Shown in pieces: positions 21,661 to 34,287 of a DNA stretch of 64,000 nucleotides. The notes under the pieces are model-generated. The model saw nothing but the letters and a program-made list of their open reading frames with translations. It was not told the origin of the DNA and did no database searches. The position numbers were made by a program, and so were the translations under genes. The stretch lies in contig NC_051070.1 in assembly GCF_004664715.2 (NCBI RefSeq), forward strand, positions 41,318,456-41,382,455. Direction: 5' to 3'. Numbering within the stretch: position 1 is the first letter of the stretch; every line of letters starts with the position of its first letter. This stretch comes from Peromyscus leucopus. Lineage: Eukaryota > Chordata > Mammalia > Rodentia > Cricetidae.

Positions 21661-24382
21661 GTCCACTTGGCACTCTTTAATTTTTTTTTGTGAGTAATTT
21701 ATACAGTTGGTCACAAGTTTTGTGATTTTATTATCTTAAAACATTGTCTCAACAATGTAACCTAAGATGGCCTCAAATTCTCTAGGCCTAGATAGTGTTG
21801 TGATAACAGGTGTGCACCAGCCAACCTACTTATATGCCCCAACATTTTTTACAAATATTTTTATTAATTAATTAAGCTATATACAATATGTTTTGATCAT
21901 ACTCACACTCAAATGAGATCGTTCATGAAAACTTCTTTTTTGATACCATTGATTTATGTGTTCATTCCACTGAAATAACAACAAATATTTTCATTTTCTT
22001 TGGAAGTGTTTAAACTACTTTAAAGAATATCCTGTGTTTTTGGAGGAAAAAAATACCTTTTCCCCCACAAGAGCATCTTTGCATCTCAAGACCTTGGAAT
22101 TCAGGGCACATCAGGGGATGTTTGGAGCTATTCTACCAGATGGCCTGACCAGCAAACCTGTGCGCTTTAGAGCAGCCAGATTGCGTTTGCCCACTGCAGT
22201 AATGTTTGTGTCCTTGGTACTTAAGCTATAGGGTGCCTTATTCTGTTCCTCCTCAATAGAACTAGGGGAATGGATGAGTTTTGTCTCAGAAAATCCCTCT
22301 CATGTCATGGTGCCAGGCTCTACTAGTCAAAGGTTATCTTAATGCAAATAAAATGCTTTCTATATTTTTGATGTGGTCAGACTATCGTGGTGCTCTGCTG
22401 GATTGATACAAGTTTCCAATGGCTCTTCCACAGAACTCCTTTCATACTGGGTTGCCAAATCATCATCACATTGTTGAGAGGAAAAAGGCTGAGAAATCCA
22501 TGTGTGGCATCTCATTGAGGACACTTATTAAATCAGAGAACTGCAATTACGTGCTGTAACCACAAATGTGTAAGTTGTAATATCAACCAATCATCTCTTT
22601 ATGAGACAAAGCAGTACTGGGAGCCCCATGCCAGATTAAACTTCTAGTTATTTTGGTGCACTGTACTATCAGCTAGTTTGCTGAATTTAAAAAATAATTA
22701 GGCTTTTACCTATGAAAGTCATTTCTTGCAGCAGTAGCAACTAAAAAATTCCTCCCTCTAACTACATTAGTAAATTTTATAGAGTTTGCTAGCATATCTG
22801 AACACCTCAACAACATAAAATTGTTTATTAAGTCTGTCAAGTATAAACTTTTGCTCATTAGTTGAGTAAGCTATAGGTCTGAAAACTTGGGATATTTACT
22901 TTAAAGGAAGGCTTTTCATCCTCTGCTCTCAATACTAAGAAATGCTGCCAGCCTTTCGGAGAGCTCTTAGCAGCAGTGCATCAGGGACACTCTGCCTAGA
23001 AAGCTTCATGTCATTGGAGGCATAACTCTTAATTACAAAAAATCATCATGGAGTTAAAAACCTACAGGGAAATTAAAGCACTTGCAGCCAAAACCCCTGA
23101 TAAGGAGATCTACTTTACACAAATTAAATTGACTTATGTTACCCAAACAGGCCCAGTGATTTGGAAAGTCTGTCTCTTTTTTCATTGCCGACTAGTTGTA
23201 ACTACCTAGTTCATTACCTTAAAAAATATAGACATGCTCAAATTGGAAAAAAAAAAAAAAAGACTTACTGATTTAGAGGTGAAAAGTAATGGAGGATCGA
23301 CCTACTTAAATGAGACTGTGAATCTTTTGAAGGAAGAAATCTTTATATGCACACTTCCTCTAGATGCGATTTTTTTTTAAAGTTCTCATTATCTAGTATC
23401 CTGTACTTTGAAATATTCAGAAATTCTAAAGTTTCCATTTAATAGCAAAAGAGTGCTCCAAAAGTTTTTTTGTATAAAATGATAAAAAGTTGTGTATATG
23501 TATTTATAGACACATAGTTTATTTACAAGTTTAATTATTTAGCCATGAATAAAATTTCTGATTAATGAATCATACCAACAGTGATATGTAAATCTAAGAA
23601 GCAGTTTCTTATTTTATATATGTGCTTATATGCACATATTACATTTATATGTGACAACATGGATGTATTAGGGCATACAGAGATTAAATAACATGTGGCA
23701 TATGATTAAGGAATAGGAAGACTGTGAGATTTGGTCATGAAAGTCTACCAAGAGGGTAGCATGACCTAAACAAATTTTACAATGTGTTTACAGAAAAAGA
23801 ACTAAGTTTGTACAGAGCCACATGGAATTTACAGCCAAATCATTTACACACTATTTTAGGCAAAAAGTAGATGCTCAGACAGTTGTGTACACAATGAAAA
23901 GCTCAGGGGCTGATAGGCAAAGGTGATCATGACATTGAAATATAGAGCTGAAAGGAAAGGGCGCACCATAGGAAACTTAAGGGTCAAGCCTTAGGCAGCT
24001 TAATGCCGTACTCTGTATAGAGTGGCACCACCAAGAACTTACATAAATTGAAGTTGGAGCTGAAACTAAGCTACAAGAAAGTGTTCATGAATGAGGAGCA
24101 GATTGGTGGTTAGGAATAATGTTGTGTGAAAAGGTGATACTGGAATGGAGACAAATAGCCTGAAATAATTTTTCATCATTCACTTGATGTGCTAATAAGC
24201 CTTGAGCACTAGGACAGATAACCTCACATATGAAAGATTTAAAGCATGCCCTTCATAGCAACACAATCAGCAGTGCCTTAACTCTCTACATGTGCTTCTG
24301 CTTTTCTTTCTGTTTTTTTTTTTTTCCTTATGTTTGCCAGTGAGGCTTTCAGGGTGGAAATGCTTTCTTAATACTTGAAATA

Positions 24383-24436
<54 letters not shown>

Positions 24437-27380
24437 TCACACACAGTGAGCAACATTGAATCTATGAAAAAGTCAAGAAGAGCAAAGATATTGAATTCAT
24501 TAAAAATAGATGCATATTAAAATTTTAAGTTTAAGAAAATGATAAATTCTCTAGCTTCTTATAGACAGCATTTGAAACTAGATATTTACTGGTTTGTTGG
24601 CGATTTCTCAAAAAAAATTAAAGCACTACACTTCTTCAACTTAATATATTACCTTTCAGTCATATATTTATACCTAGTGAAAATAATGTGTCTCCATACA
24701 TAATACTATAGCATACTATTCATCTTCCACTGGGAAATATGGGCAAAAACAGAAGCAGACAGTTTCTAAGATTTCATTTAGCTATGCATGCACTTACAAA
24801 TTCTAAGAGATGATAATAAGGTCTAATTTCATTTTGTATAAGAACATGAAAAGGCCAGACATAGATATTTCTGCAATTAAAAGATGAATCTTTGTCCAGC
24901 CTGCTGTCTGAATCACCTCACTTTACTTTCTGCTTTTGAAATTATAAGCAACCACTTCCATTTCCCTCACAGAATTTCACTTCCCTGAAAGGCAAGAGAT
25001 ATGATCATTATGTCCATCAATAGCCATTTTAGCATTATGTATCCTAAAGAAGCTCATATAATATAATGGTACCTACTTCCTTTCTTGTGAATTCCAGGTG
25101 ACTTTAAACAAGATTCATAAATATTGAAAGGCAAATATCCATTAAGATATGTAGTGCATTCTTCCTTTCTCTGAAAGTATCAAGCTGAGCAATCATATTT
25201 CTCTCTTTTCTAGCAAGCTTCCCATACTATATTACCTAGCTCTATAGCTATTTCTTATCTCAAGTGTCTTATTGATTACATTTGCATTAAAAATAACATG
25301 TACCAAATATCTTCATTACAAAATATAGTATACAATATTTATTATTTAATTATAGCCACTTATATCTAATATTATATTTCACTCACCTCTAAGATAAAAA
25401 GCTCATATGTTATCCTTGGCACATATGTGATCTCTGACATCTGGAAGACCAACCCTAGCTAGGTTCCACTGAGAAGGCAAGTATCACATTTGTCTGATTA
25501 AATGATTGGGTGAGAAATTCAGACTAAAAGTCCATCTTCTATCTTCCTGTCTAATCTGAAGAACAGGATAAGAAGTGTGTCCTTATTTCTTCCCACACAG
25601 ATCGTGTGGTTGGAATTCAAATGGTGTGCAAGGAAAGTGTACTAAACCATTAAGCTAAAATTGAGAAGGAATAGGTGACAGGAAGAAATTTATCTGAAAA
25701 GCAGAGGAGCAAGACTGAACATGTACTTTAAGTCAGTAAAAGAGAGACTCACTGGTTTCTGTTTAAGCAGTGCAAGGAAAGATAAGAAAAAAGTTTACAA
25801 CAACAGGTTAGATTTATTCTTATGCAGTATTTGGACATACATGTTTTATATAATCTGAAATAAATATTTACATGCCTCATTCAATTTTGATCCAGTTCCT
25901 CATGATTCTATCATTTCTTAGATTATTTCAAATTTTCCAAAACTCTTTAATGGTTGTTTCTTTAAATATATTTTATCAGTTAAAATCAATATATTTATTT
26001 TTTAAATCATGTGATATTTGAATGGGATACATTTATCTTTATTTTCTTCCATAGCTTTTTATGTAAAGTGTTCTTATATCTCTGCTAGAAGAGATATCCC
26101 TTCTACATTTCCTAAGACTTAAGTATTTTTGTTTTGTCAAAAAATAGAATGTGTTAGTTTGGAATTTGTAGAAATGCACATCTCTAATTGTTCATCTGTG
26201 TGTCTTGCAAATAAAATACAAAGAGTAAAACTGTAAAGTCATATCAGTGTTTATTCAAAAATGTTTTATAAACAAATTAAATCTTAGGTAAATAATATAT
26301 TTTCATGATAAAATAAATGCAAAATAATAATAGCTGACATAAGATTAATAGGGATTGATATTTACAAAATGAAAAAGGTAACAGCTGTTTTAATATAATT
26401 CTGATGACAGAAACATATTTGTGTTAGCTGGAAAAGCAATTGGCTAGCTTTACAGTTGTTGCAAAGAAAGCATTACTGAGCCTTCAGGGCTAGGTGCACC
26501 ATACAAACTGCTAGATGCCACTAACAACATAAAAATGTATGACCTAGGCTTCACTTTGACACTGACAGCCCTAGGGATACAAGTTAAAGAAGGATTCACT
26601 GCAGGCAGCAGATGAATTAAGACTTTTCATAAATGTGGACTCTCAGACATGAGTATTTTTGAAATATTTGGAGTTCTGTAATGCAATTGAATTTTCCAAT
26701 GACCTTTCATGGATCTCTGGCATTTACAAATCACATCATTCTATAACATAGTTAGTTCACTTCTCTACCAATTAGTCAATACAAAACCATGGATTAAATA
26801 ATGAGGGGAGACAGCAGAGTTCACCTCACTGTTTTAGAATTAGGTGATCTGTATGAGTGGAAAGGGGCTGACAGGGTTACCATGTTACTACTACACTCTG
26901 GCATTTTCTTGTGGACATGCCTACCCAGAGGCTAGGGTTATTGCAAGGCCAAACTTTTCTCTTCCTGTTTTCCTTCCTTGAAACCCTTCTATTCTAAATC
27001 ATTTATGTCCAGCTGTCAGACTGTGGTGAGTATTATAGTAAAAGACTAGGAAGGAAAGTATGTAGACACACATACACACACAATAAATAAATGTAAAAAA
27101 GTAGAACTCAAGTGTATTTATAAAACAATAAATATTGTAGAATATGTTTATTATAATTTGTCTCTCAATTCATTTATTACTGTCCCATATGATATACAAC
27201 TATTGCCAGATAGTGACATTCTAAATACCATATTATAAAATTCCTATTTTACACAGAAAATTATTTATCATATGAATTCCTAATTTAAACTTGAAGATTA
27301 AACAACTGTACAAACAGCAACCAACAGGTAGCCACGTGTGTACAATTACTTATTATAATAAAATGAAATAAAATTAACAA
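21661..27380. other. Long unique AT-rich stretch, no gene seen
   Basis: Nearly 6 kb with no recognisable coding exon, RNA gene or transposon apart from short A runs and one CA tract. No frame longer than 65 codons begins with ATG here. This is the largest interval of apparently non-repetitive DNA in the window. Confidence 0.5.
24384..24446. repeat. (CA)n microsatellite
   Basis: About 25 uninterrupted CA units, then CTCACTCACACACAGTG. Likely polymorphic. Confidence 0.95.
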
Positions 27381-27384
27381 ATTA

Positions 27385-27538
27385 AGTAGGCAGTGGTGGT
27401 GCATTCCTTTAATCCCAGCACTCGGAGGTATAGGCAGGTGGATCTCTGTGAGTTTGAGGCCAGCCTGGTCTACAGATTGAGTTCCATGACAGGGACCCAA
27501 ACTACACAGAGAAACCCTGTCTCAAAATAGCCAAAAAA
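27385..27538 (+). mobile_element. B1 SINE with near-perfect target duplication
   Basis: Full-length B1 in sense: 'aggcagtggtggtgcattcc', then the A-box and B-box region 'gtgagtttgaggccagcctg', then an A-rich tail. The flanks AAATTAACAAATTA (27370-27383) and AAATTAGCAATTTA (downstream of the tail) look like a slightly diverged target duplication. Confidence 0.9.
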
Positions 27539-27724
27539 ATTAGCAATTTATTTTCTTCAGTCCTACTAAGTATATTAAACAATTGACAAATGTATATGGT
27601 TAATGACTACTTTATAGATCAGTATAGATATAGCATATTCCAGTTTCTAAACATTCTTCTGGACAAGAGTAACCTAAAAGCCACCCACAAGAAAGAAAAT
27701 TACGGATACTGATTTTAGCTGTGA

Positions 27725-28157
27725 GGAAATAATGGAGGGCAATGTAATAAGAAGAGGATTGAAAATGTACAGACCTAAACAACACAAAGTGCACAGCCAG
27801 AAAGGTGGGCCAACGATCTGGTACATGTATGTAATGGAGTATTACTTAGCTGTTAAAAAATGGAATCATGAAATTTGCAGGCAAATGGATAAAGTAGAAA
27901 AAAAAATCATCTTGAATGAGGTTAACCCAGATCCAGAAAGACAAACATAGTATGTACTCACTTATAAGTGGATATTAGCTATTAAGGAAATCAAAATCAT
28001 GCTACAATCCATAGACTCAGAAAAGCTAAGTAACAAGAAGTGATCTAAGGGGGATGCATGGATCTCCTTGAGAAGGGGAAATAGAATGGTTTTTGCAGGT
28101 TGACTATGGGCAGGTGGGAATATGGACAGGAGGGATTAGGTGGGGGAGGAAGAATGC

Positions 28158-28230
<73 letters not shown>

Positions 28231-28255
28231 AGGGAGGGAGGGAGAGAGAGAGGAG

Positions 28256-28310
<55 letters not shown>

Positions 28311-29415
28311 GGGAGAAATGACTGGACTTAGAATGCGTTTTAAGGTGGGAGGGTGATGTGGAAATCTAGAGCAGCAGAAATTCCCAGGATTCTATGGTGA
28401 GCCTAATGAGAACTCCTAGTAATGGAGGTAAAGAAGTATGAATTCCCATCCTTTGTAATCAGACAAGGTTTCCAGTGGTAGGACTGGGGCACCAAGCCAG
28501 GAACAAAACCTTTGACCTAAAATCTGTCCTTCCTGCAAGATTTGCTAGAGAAACAGTGGCACAGAATTTGTGGGAGTAGTCAAATAATGTCTGATTTTAT
28601 TTAAGGCCCACTCCATGAGGTAGAACTCACAACAGAAACTTTTTGGTTAACCAAGAACCAGACACTTGAAAACCCAGAGCCCGAAGGCAAAACCCAAAAC
28701 TACTGGCTTAAAAGAAGTATCAATAAAATAACCCTTAATGATATTTTGCTATACTCATAGATCAGTGACTTTCCCAGTCATCATCTGAAAGCCTCCTCTA
28801 GCAGGATTTAGCAACAGATGCAGAGACCTACAACCAAACATTACACACACACAGAGTCGAAATGAGATGTCGTCATCAACCCCCCCTCGCCAAAGCTCAG
28901 GGAACCTTGCAAAAGTACAGGTACAAAAGGTGCAATACCCAGAGAGAAAGGGAGGCACCAGAAGAACAAGGCACTCTGAGTCAACTAAGCAAGATGTATA
29001 TAAGCTCACAGACACTGAGTCAACAAACACAAGGCTTACATAGGTCTACACAGGTCCTCCTGTGTACATAGCATAGCTTTTATCTTAGCATTTTTAGGGG
29101 ACTCCCCAGTGTGAATACTATTGTATCTCTGATTCTTGTGCTTGCTCTTAGAACTCTTTTCCTTTTGTTGGGTTGCCTTGTCCAACCTTGTTATGATGGT
29201 TTTTCCTTTATCTTGTTATATTTTATTATGTCATGTTTGGTTGTTACCTCTTAGAAGCCTGTTCTTCTCTAATGAGAGACAGAAAGGGAATGGATGTGGA
29301 GTGGAAAGGAGTTGAGGAGGAACTGGGAGGTTTAGAGGGAGAGGAAAGTATAATCAGGATATGATGTATGAGAAATGAATCCCCTTTCAACAAAATGAAA
29401 AAAAAAAGAATTAAC
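27725..29415 (+). mobile_element. L1 3' part, sense (end of ORF2, 3'UTR and A-tail)
   Basis: The frame at 27732-27950 reads MYVMEYYLAVKKWNHEI and then ILNEVNPDPERQ, which is the C-terminal region of rodent L1 ORF2 (endonuclease/reverse transcriptase protein), beyond the catalytic domains. The 3'UTR follows, with the phrase GATATTTTGCTATACTCATA at 28741. It ends CAACAAAATGAAAAAAAAAA near 29405. A long GA/GGGA tract splits it. It is strongly 5'-truncated, so it cannot be active. Confidence 0.85.
28157..28306. repeat. (GA)n microsatellite with GGGA core, inside L1
   Basis: About 150 bases of GA dinucleotides are broken by a GGGA block near 28224-28241. It sits within L1 sequence at a naturally purine-rich point of the 3'UTR. 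It yields three overlapping Arg/Glu frames (63-87 codons) that are artefacts. A polypurine tract of this length can form triplex DNA. Confidence 0.95.
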
Positions 29416-29674
29416 TAAATTTTAATTGTTAAGTAAAAATAGTAAATAGTATATATAGTATATATTTATATCATATAACCATGTATGTTTAGTTATTTAT
29501 AAATTATGAATTGGTTTTATCAGGTTATTTAAATTGTCACTGTTAGTATACATTTAAACACAGTCAAGTAGTATTACTGAAAGTCCTTAGTATATGTTCA
29601 CCATTTGGTGTTTATCTAATTGTCTTCTAATTCATATTTCAGCTTCTAGTGAAATCTATAAAGAATAATTCTAA

Positions 29675-29935
29675 GCATGTAAGATGGTTCAGGTGTAAAG
29701 CACTTATCTCACAAACATAAGGAGTTGAATTTCAATCCCAGAACTCACATGAGTCTTGTAGCTTCCTCTAGCTGTAATACCTTTATGAAGTGATGAGAGA
29801 GGGAGAATCAGAGAGGTCAAGAAGCTGGATAGTTAGCCCCAGTGTCAACACAGTGGGCAGAGAGAGAGAGCCTATATCAAACAAGATAGAAGGCAAAGAC
29901 ATACACCTGCAGCTGTCCTGACACTCGCTGTGACA
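29675..29935 (+). mobile_element. B3/B2-type SINE, sense
   Basis: A diverged tRNA-derived head ('aagatggttcaggtgtaaag', 'gaatttcaatcccagaactc') is followed by the SINE body and the end 'cagctgtcctgacactcgct'. It then runs into a CA-rich tail, as B3 elements do. Confidence 0.7.
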
Positions 29936-29942
29936 CACACAG

Positions 29943-29990
<48 letters not shown>

Positions 29991-30125
29991 AGACACACTC
30001 AGACACACATACAGAGACACAAACACATAGACATACACTTACAGACACACACAGACACATACACATATACACACAAAAGAAAACATAGACAAACACAGAC
30101 AGAGACACACACACACACACAGAAA
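29935..30125. repeat. CA-rich microsatellite region
   Basis: A pure (CA)n core (about 29945-29990) is followed by degenerate CAGA/CACA units to about 30125. It probably grew out of the CA-rich tail of the preceding SINE. Minus-strand frames rich in Cys/Val here are artefacts. Confidence 0.9.
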
Positions 30126-30534
30126 AACATGCTCACAGAAATACACCCACAAAAAGACCCACACAATCAGAATCATATACACATGTCCACACAAACCAGA
30201 GTGTACAAAGGCATACACAAACATGCAAATATAGAATTTTCAGAATCTTATGGAATTTAGAATTTGAGAGTAGCATCATTTTACATTTCACCCATTGCTT
30301 CCTACTACTCATCTCCACTTAAAAATAAATTTTCACTGAAAATCTAAAACATTCTAAACTGAATCTGAAGTACAACAATCCAGTTTTATCTGCTATATGT
30401 ACTTATAATAGAGTACAAATAGATTAACAAAATGAAATAAAAATTCCTGTGCAGAGATTTACAACAGGGGAAAAAAGCCATTGAGAATTCAGTAGAAGTT
30501 ACTATTCACTCAAATATCAATGAGATAGTTCTTG
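30126..30534. other. Unassigned stretch, no gene seen
   Basis: Degenerate CA-rich sequence fades into unique AT-rich DNA. No gene or repeat family recognised. Confidence 0.4.
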
Positions 30535-30634
30535 TCTTAGTCAGGGTGACTATGACTGTGATGATATACCATGACCAAAACTAACTCGGTGATAAAGGAG
30601 TTTGTTTCTCTAACACTTATATATCACTGTTTTC

Positions 30635-31805
30635 TTTCTTTTTTGGTTTTGTTTTGTTTATTTTGTATTTTCTTTATTAAGAATTTTTTTATTCATTTTA
30701 CATACCAACCACAGATCCCACTCTCTTTCCACCCCTGCCTTTTCCCACCAACCCATTCCCCCATTCCCTAAGGCCTCCCATGGGGAGTAAGCAAAGCCTG
30801 GTTCATCCAGTTGAGAAAGGTTCAAGCCCCTTTCTTGTGTATCAATGCTGTGCAAGCTGTGCCCCAAAATATTGTGCATTCTAATAAACTTACCTGTGGT
30901 TAGAGAACAGAACAGCCACAATATTAAACATAGAGGTTAGGCAGTGGTAGCACACACCTTTAATCCTAGCATTCCAGAGGCAGAAATCTGCCTGGATCTC
31001 TGTGAGTTTAAAGCCACACTGGAAACAGGCAGGCATGGCAACATGAGCCTTTAATCCCAGGGAGTGATGTCAGAAAGCAGAAAGGTATACAAAGCATGGA
31101 AACCAGGAACTAGAGTAAGTTAAGCTTTTAGGCTTTAGAGCAGCAGTTCAGTTGAGATCTATTTGGATGAGGACACAGAAGCTTCCAGTCTGAGGAAACA
31201 GGATCTGCTGAGAAATTGGTGAGGTGAGGAAGCTGTGGCTTGTTCTACTTCTCTGATCTCCAGCATTCAGTATCAGGCCCTGGGTTTGTTTTTATTAATA
31301 ATACCCTTTAAGATTTCTGCTATATCCCACCATAGGTAATGGGCTCCAAAAAGCCAACTCATGCACCAGGGATAGATCTCGATATTATTTACTGCCGGGG
31401 GTGGGGGTTGGGGTGGGGGGTGGGGGGAACTTAAGCAGACCAAGCTACACAACTGTCTCTCGCTTATGCAGATGTCCTAGTCCAGTCCCATGGAGGCTCC
31501 ATGGCTGTTGGTTTAAGTTCATGAGCTCCCAGTAGCTTGGTTCCCTTAAGGATAACCCAAGCTTAGACTACTAGCATAGTAGAGAGGGTGCCTGAGCTGG
31601 CTTATCCTGGTAATCAGATTGGTGAATACCCTAACTGTGTTCATAGAGCCTTTCTCCAGTAACTGATGGAAGCAGGTGCAGAGATCCACAGCCAAGCACC
31701 AGGCTGAGCTTCACGAGTCCAGTAGAAGGGAGGGAAGAGGGATTCTATGAGTAAGGGGCAACAAGATCATGATGGTGAAACCTACAGAGGAAAACAAACA
31801 AAAGC
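30635..31805 (-). mobile_element. L1, twin-primed, with exact 12-bp target duplication
   Basis: The 12-bp flank ATCACTGTTTTC is present on both sides (30623-30634 and 31806-31817). From the left, a T-rich tail leads into antisense L1 3'UTR (to about 31545). Then 31556-31805 is L1 in sense ('ggtgaataccctaactgtgt'). This is a 3' part plus an inverted upstream part, as twin priming produces. An LTR lies inside (30865-31326). The 87-codon minus-strand frame at 30658-30921 crosses the L1-LTR junction and is not a gene. Confidence 0.85.
30865..31326 (+). mobile_element. Solo LTR (subtype A) inside the L1
   Basis: It carries AATATTGTGCATTCTAATAA at the start and the TATA-like GGTATACAAAGC near 31085. 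It ends with TTTTTATTAATAATACCC and ATTTCTGCTATAT. The L1 reads 'gctgtgccc' before it and 'cccaccataggtaatg' after it, which is continuous in the L1 copy at 12850. The outermost start is shortened relative to the copy at 45797, and I cannot define the target duplication. Confidence 0.65.
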
Positions 31806-32959
31806 ATCACTGTTTTCATTGAAGGAAGTCAGAGCAGGAACTCAAGCAGGACCTGGAGTCAGGAGCTGATGTAGAAGCAATGGAAGGGTGCTGCTTACCG
31901 GCTTGCTTCTCATTGTTTACTCAGCCTTCTTTTCTCTAGAATCTAGAACCACTGTGCCAGGAATGGCACCATCACAATGGTCTAGACTCCATCCAATAAT
32001 CACTCATCAAGAAAACACCTTACAGGTCTGCCTTTTTTTTCAATTGAAATTCCCTCTTCTCAGATGACTCTAGCTTGTGTCAAGTTGACTGAAAACTAGC
32101 CAGCACAACTGACCCTTGTCTCCTTGACACAAAATAAATCACTTTTTAATTAGAACCTTTCCTTTCTTATTTATCCACAAGATGACATGTTTAGATTAAC
32201 ATCACAATATAAACCATAAATAAATTTAACAGTACCAAATTCTTTACAAATTCAAACAGGTTAAAAGTGCAGTCTCTTTAAAAATCTAAAATCTCTTTGA
32301 AAATTCAAATTCTTTCAACTAGATGCTCCTACAAAATAAGAAAAAGAAAAAAACATTAAAAGAAAGTTACATACTTTCTTTCTTTAAGTAGGAATAACCA
32401 AGGCACAATCATAACCTGAACAGAGCAAAACCAAACTTCACCTGTATAAATAACTTAGTGTTCAATATCCAGGAACCACTCACAATTTTCCAGGCTCCTT
32501 CAAAGGGCCTAAGCCATTTCTCTGGCTCTACCCTCTGCAGCACACACAGCTTGTCTTCTAGGCCTCGCTCCGTGGCTGATGCTCTATTTGGCACTCTGCC
32601 CATGATACTGATATCTCTAAAATGCTGGGGTCTTGACTGAAACTGTGGGGGCAATTTCATCAGTAGGAGCTCCTTAGCTCTCTTTATGGTGCCATGCTTC
32701 TACTTCTTTCCACAATCCCTTCCATCCTGGTGATTAAATCATTATTCTGGCTGTACCACCGATGGGCTCTCCTGGCTGTTTACAGTACCCAGCCTCAGCT
32801 CTTCTCCATGGCTACTTTATAACTTTCAAAAACATTACTACCTAGGAGACTTTTACAAATGACCAAGCCTTTGAAAGGACCGAGCAGATGCCGTAACAGG
32901 CTGCTCAGTCTTCCCTCAGAGATCAGGCCTCAATTTCAGTTTCCTGAGACTTGAGCAAA

Positions 32960-33535
32960 CAGTTTCTGGGAGGGCCATGAACAAAAGATATAGTCCTCGC
33001 AGTAGCTCCCTTTCTGCACATACTCTGACTGCTCAAAGTTCAGCCAGATGTTTACTGTCTGGGACCCCTCATCAACTTAGAGTTATGTGCATGAGTCAAG
33101 GACAGCCTAGACCACTGAGCCAGCCCCCACAGTCAGTACGTGGTAGGCCAGCCAGCCCCCAGGAGGCTCAAGGACAAAGCCTGGGACTTGTCCTGGACTG
33201 CCCCCAAAATGATAATTGTAACCCCCAACCAGTAAATTCAAAGGTTACATACCCTCACCCAATTAAAAGAGAACAGAGATTAAAAATAAACCAATCTGAG
33301 TTGTACTCATACAAAACCCGCCCCCTCCACCCCCAACCGCCCTGAAGGGTTTGTGGTTTTTGCCTTTAAATAGCTAGCCTCACAAAGAAAGAGCAACTCC
33401 TCCCTGCCTCACTGTATTGGGTGTAGGAATGAGTTCCCTGTCTAGACTTATATCTATAGAATAAACCTCACTGTTACATTCTGGACATCCACAGTCTTCA
33501 GTGGTCTCTTTGGGGTCATGATCTGGGCATAACAC
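32960..33535 (+). mobile_element. Class I (gammaretrovirus-like) solo LTR, sense
   Basis: The LTR promoter layout is clear: AAACCAATCTGAG (CCAAT box, 33291-33295), then CTTTAAATAGC (TATA-type, 33364-33372), then GAATAAACC (poly(A) signal, 33460-33465). The spacings are about 75 and 90 bases. The 3' end is near 33535 ('ggcataaca'). The left end is uncertain. No tRNA primer-binding site or coding sequence follows, so it is a solo LTR or LTR fragment. The 122-codon frame at 32977-33345 lies in the U3 region and has no recognisable viral or cellular domain. Confidence 0.65.
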
Positions 33536-33722
33536 CTTGACTTCTTCTGGAACACAGCCATTGTATGTTGAACCTGACCCCTTCTACACCACTCATTACT
33601 TAAGAAAATGCTCTACATGTTTGTCTACAGCCTGATTTATGGAGGCATTTTCTCAATTAAGGTTTCTACTTCTCAGATGACTCTAGCTTTTGTCCAGTTG
33701 ACATAAAATTAACTAGCACAGG

Positions 33723-34281
33723 ACCTTAACTTAAAAGAGGAACTTGAGGATCCCCAAATACCACATTTTTTTTCTGAATTAAGCCTTACAATCCATTTGC
33801 CAAAACAAATTATCATAAAACAAATGAGGAAATGTAGAAATACAGAGCAGATTATTCACCTTTTGCCACCTGTGCAAGCCAAACAGGTTCCACAACCAGT
33901 AGTTGCCCAAAATGAACACATATTCGTTATTGGAGCAGCTGGCAATGTTTTGTACAAGCTGTGCTCCAGAAATTAATTGTGAATATTAAGAATAAATCCA
34001 ATCAGTGTTGCAGCTTGCACTAATTCATTTTTCCCCTAGGCCTTTATGAAGCCCATTTTTTTCTTCAATATAACCGAAAAGCAGGCATTGCATAGTACAG
34101 CATGAAAAACCTGCCAATTCATAATGAACCTATACAAGTAAGACATCTGTTTAAGACTCCATGACTTTAGTCTTTTCATGATTGGAACATGCCAAATTGT
34201 GAACACCATATGAAGCACTAAATTGCTTTGGCTCACCTTCCATTGTTAGTTAGTTTATATTTTTTTAACATCATCTAAATT
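33723..34281. other. Unassigned stretch, no gene seen
   Basis: AT-rich, no recognisable repeat family or gene. Confidence 0.45.
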
Positions 34282-34287
34282 AACAGG

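Larger units (their letters stand above)
30535..33722 (-). mobile_element. Long rodent repeat with directly repeated ends, split by later insertions
   Basis: It has the same architecture as 16024-18186, in reverse. One terminal segment is 30535-30634 continuing at 31818-32110 ('cagatgactctagcttgtgt'). The other is about 33590-33722 ('cagatgactctagcttttgt'). Internal sequence between them (32115-32950) resembles a rodent composite repeat. An L1 (30635-31805) interrupts the first end and a class I-type LTR interrupts the inside. No coding frame survives. Plus- and minus-strand frames of 60-83 codons here are incidental. Confidence 0.5.

Noticed and set aside
28093..28356. Arg/Glu-rich frames up to 87 codons
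   Set aside because: Translation of a GA microsatellite.
32977..33345. 122-codon plus-strand frame
   Set aside because: It lies in the U3 region of a class I-type LTR, upstream of its CCAAT and TATA boxes, and is not coding in any known LTR.
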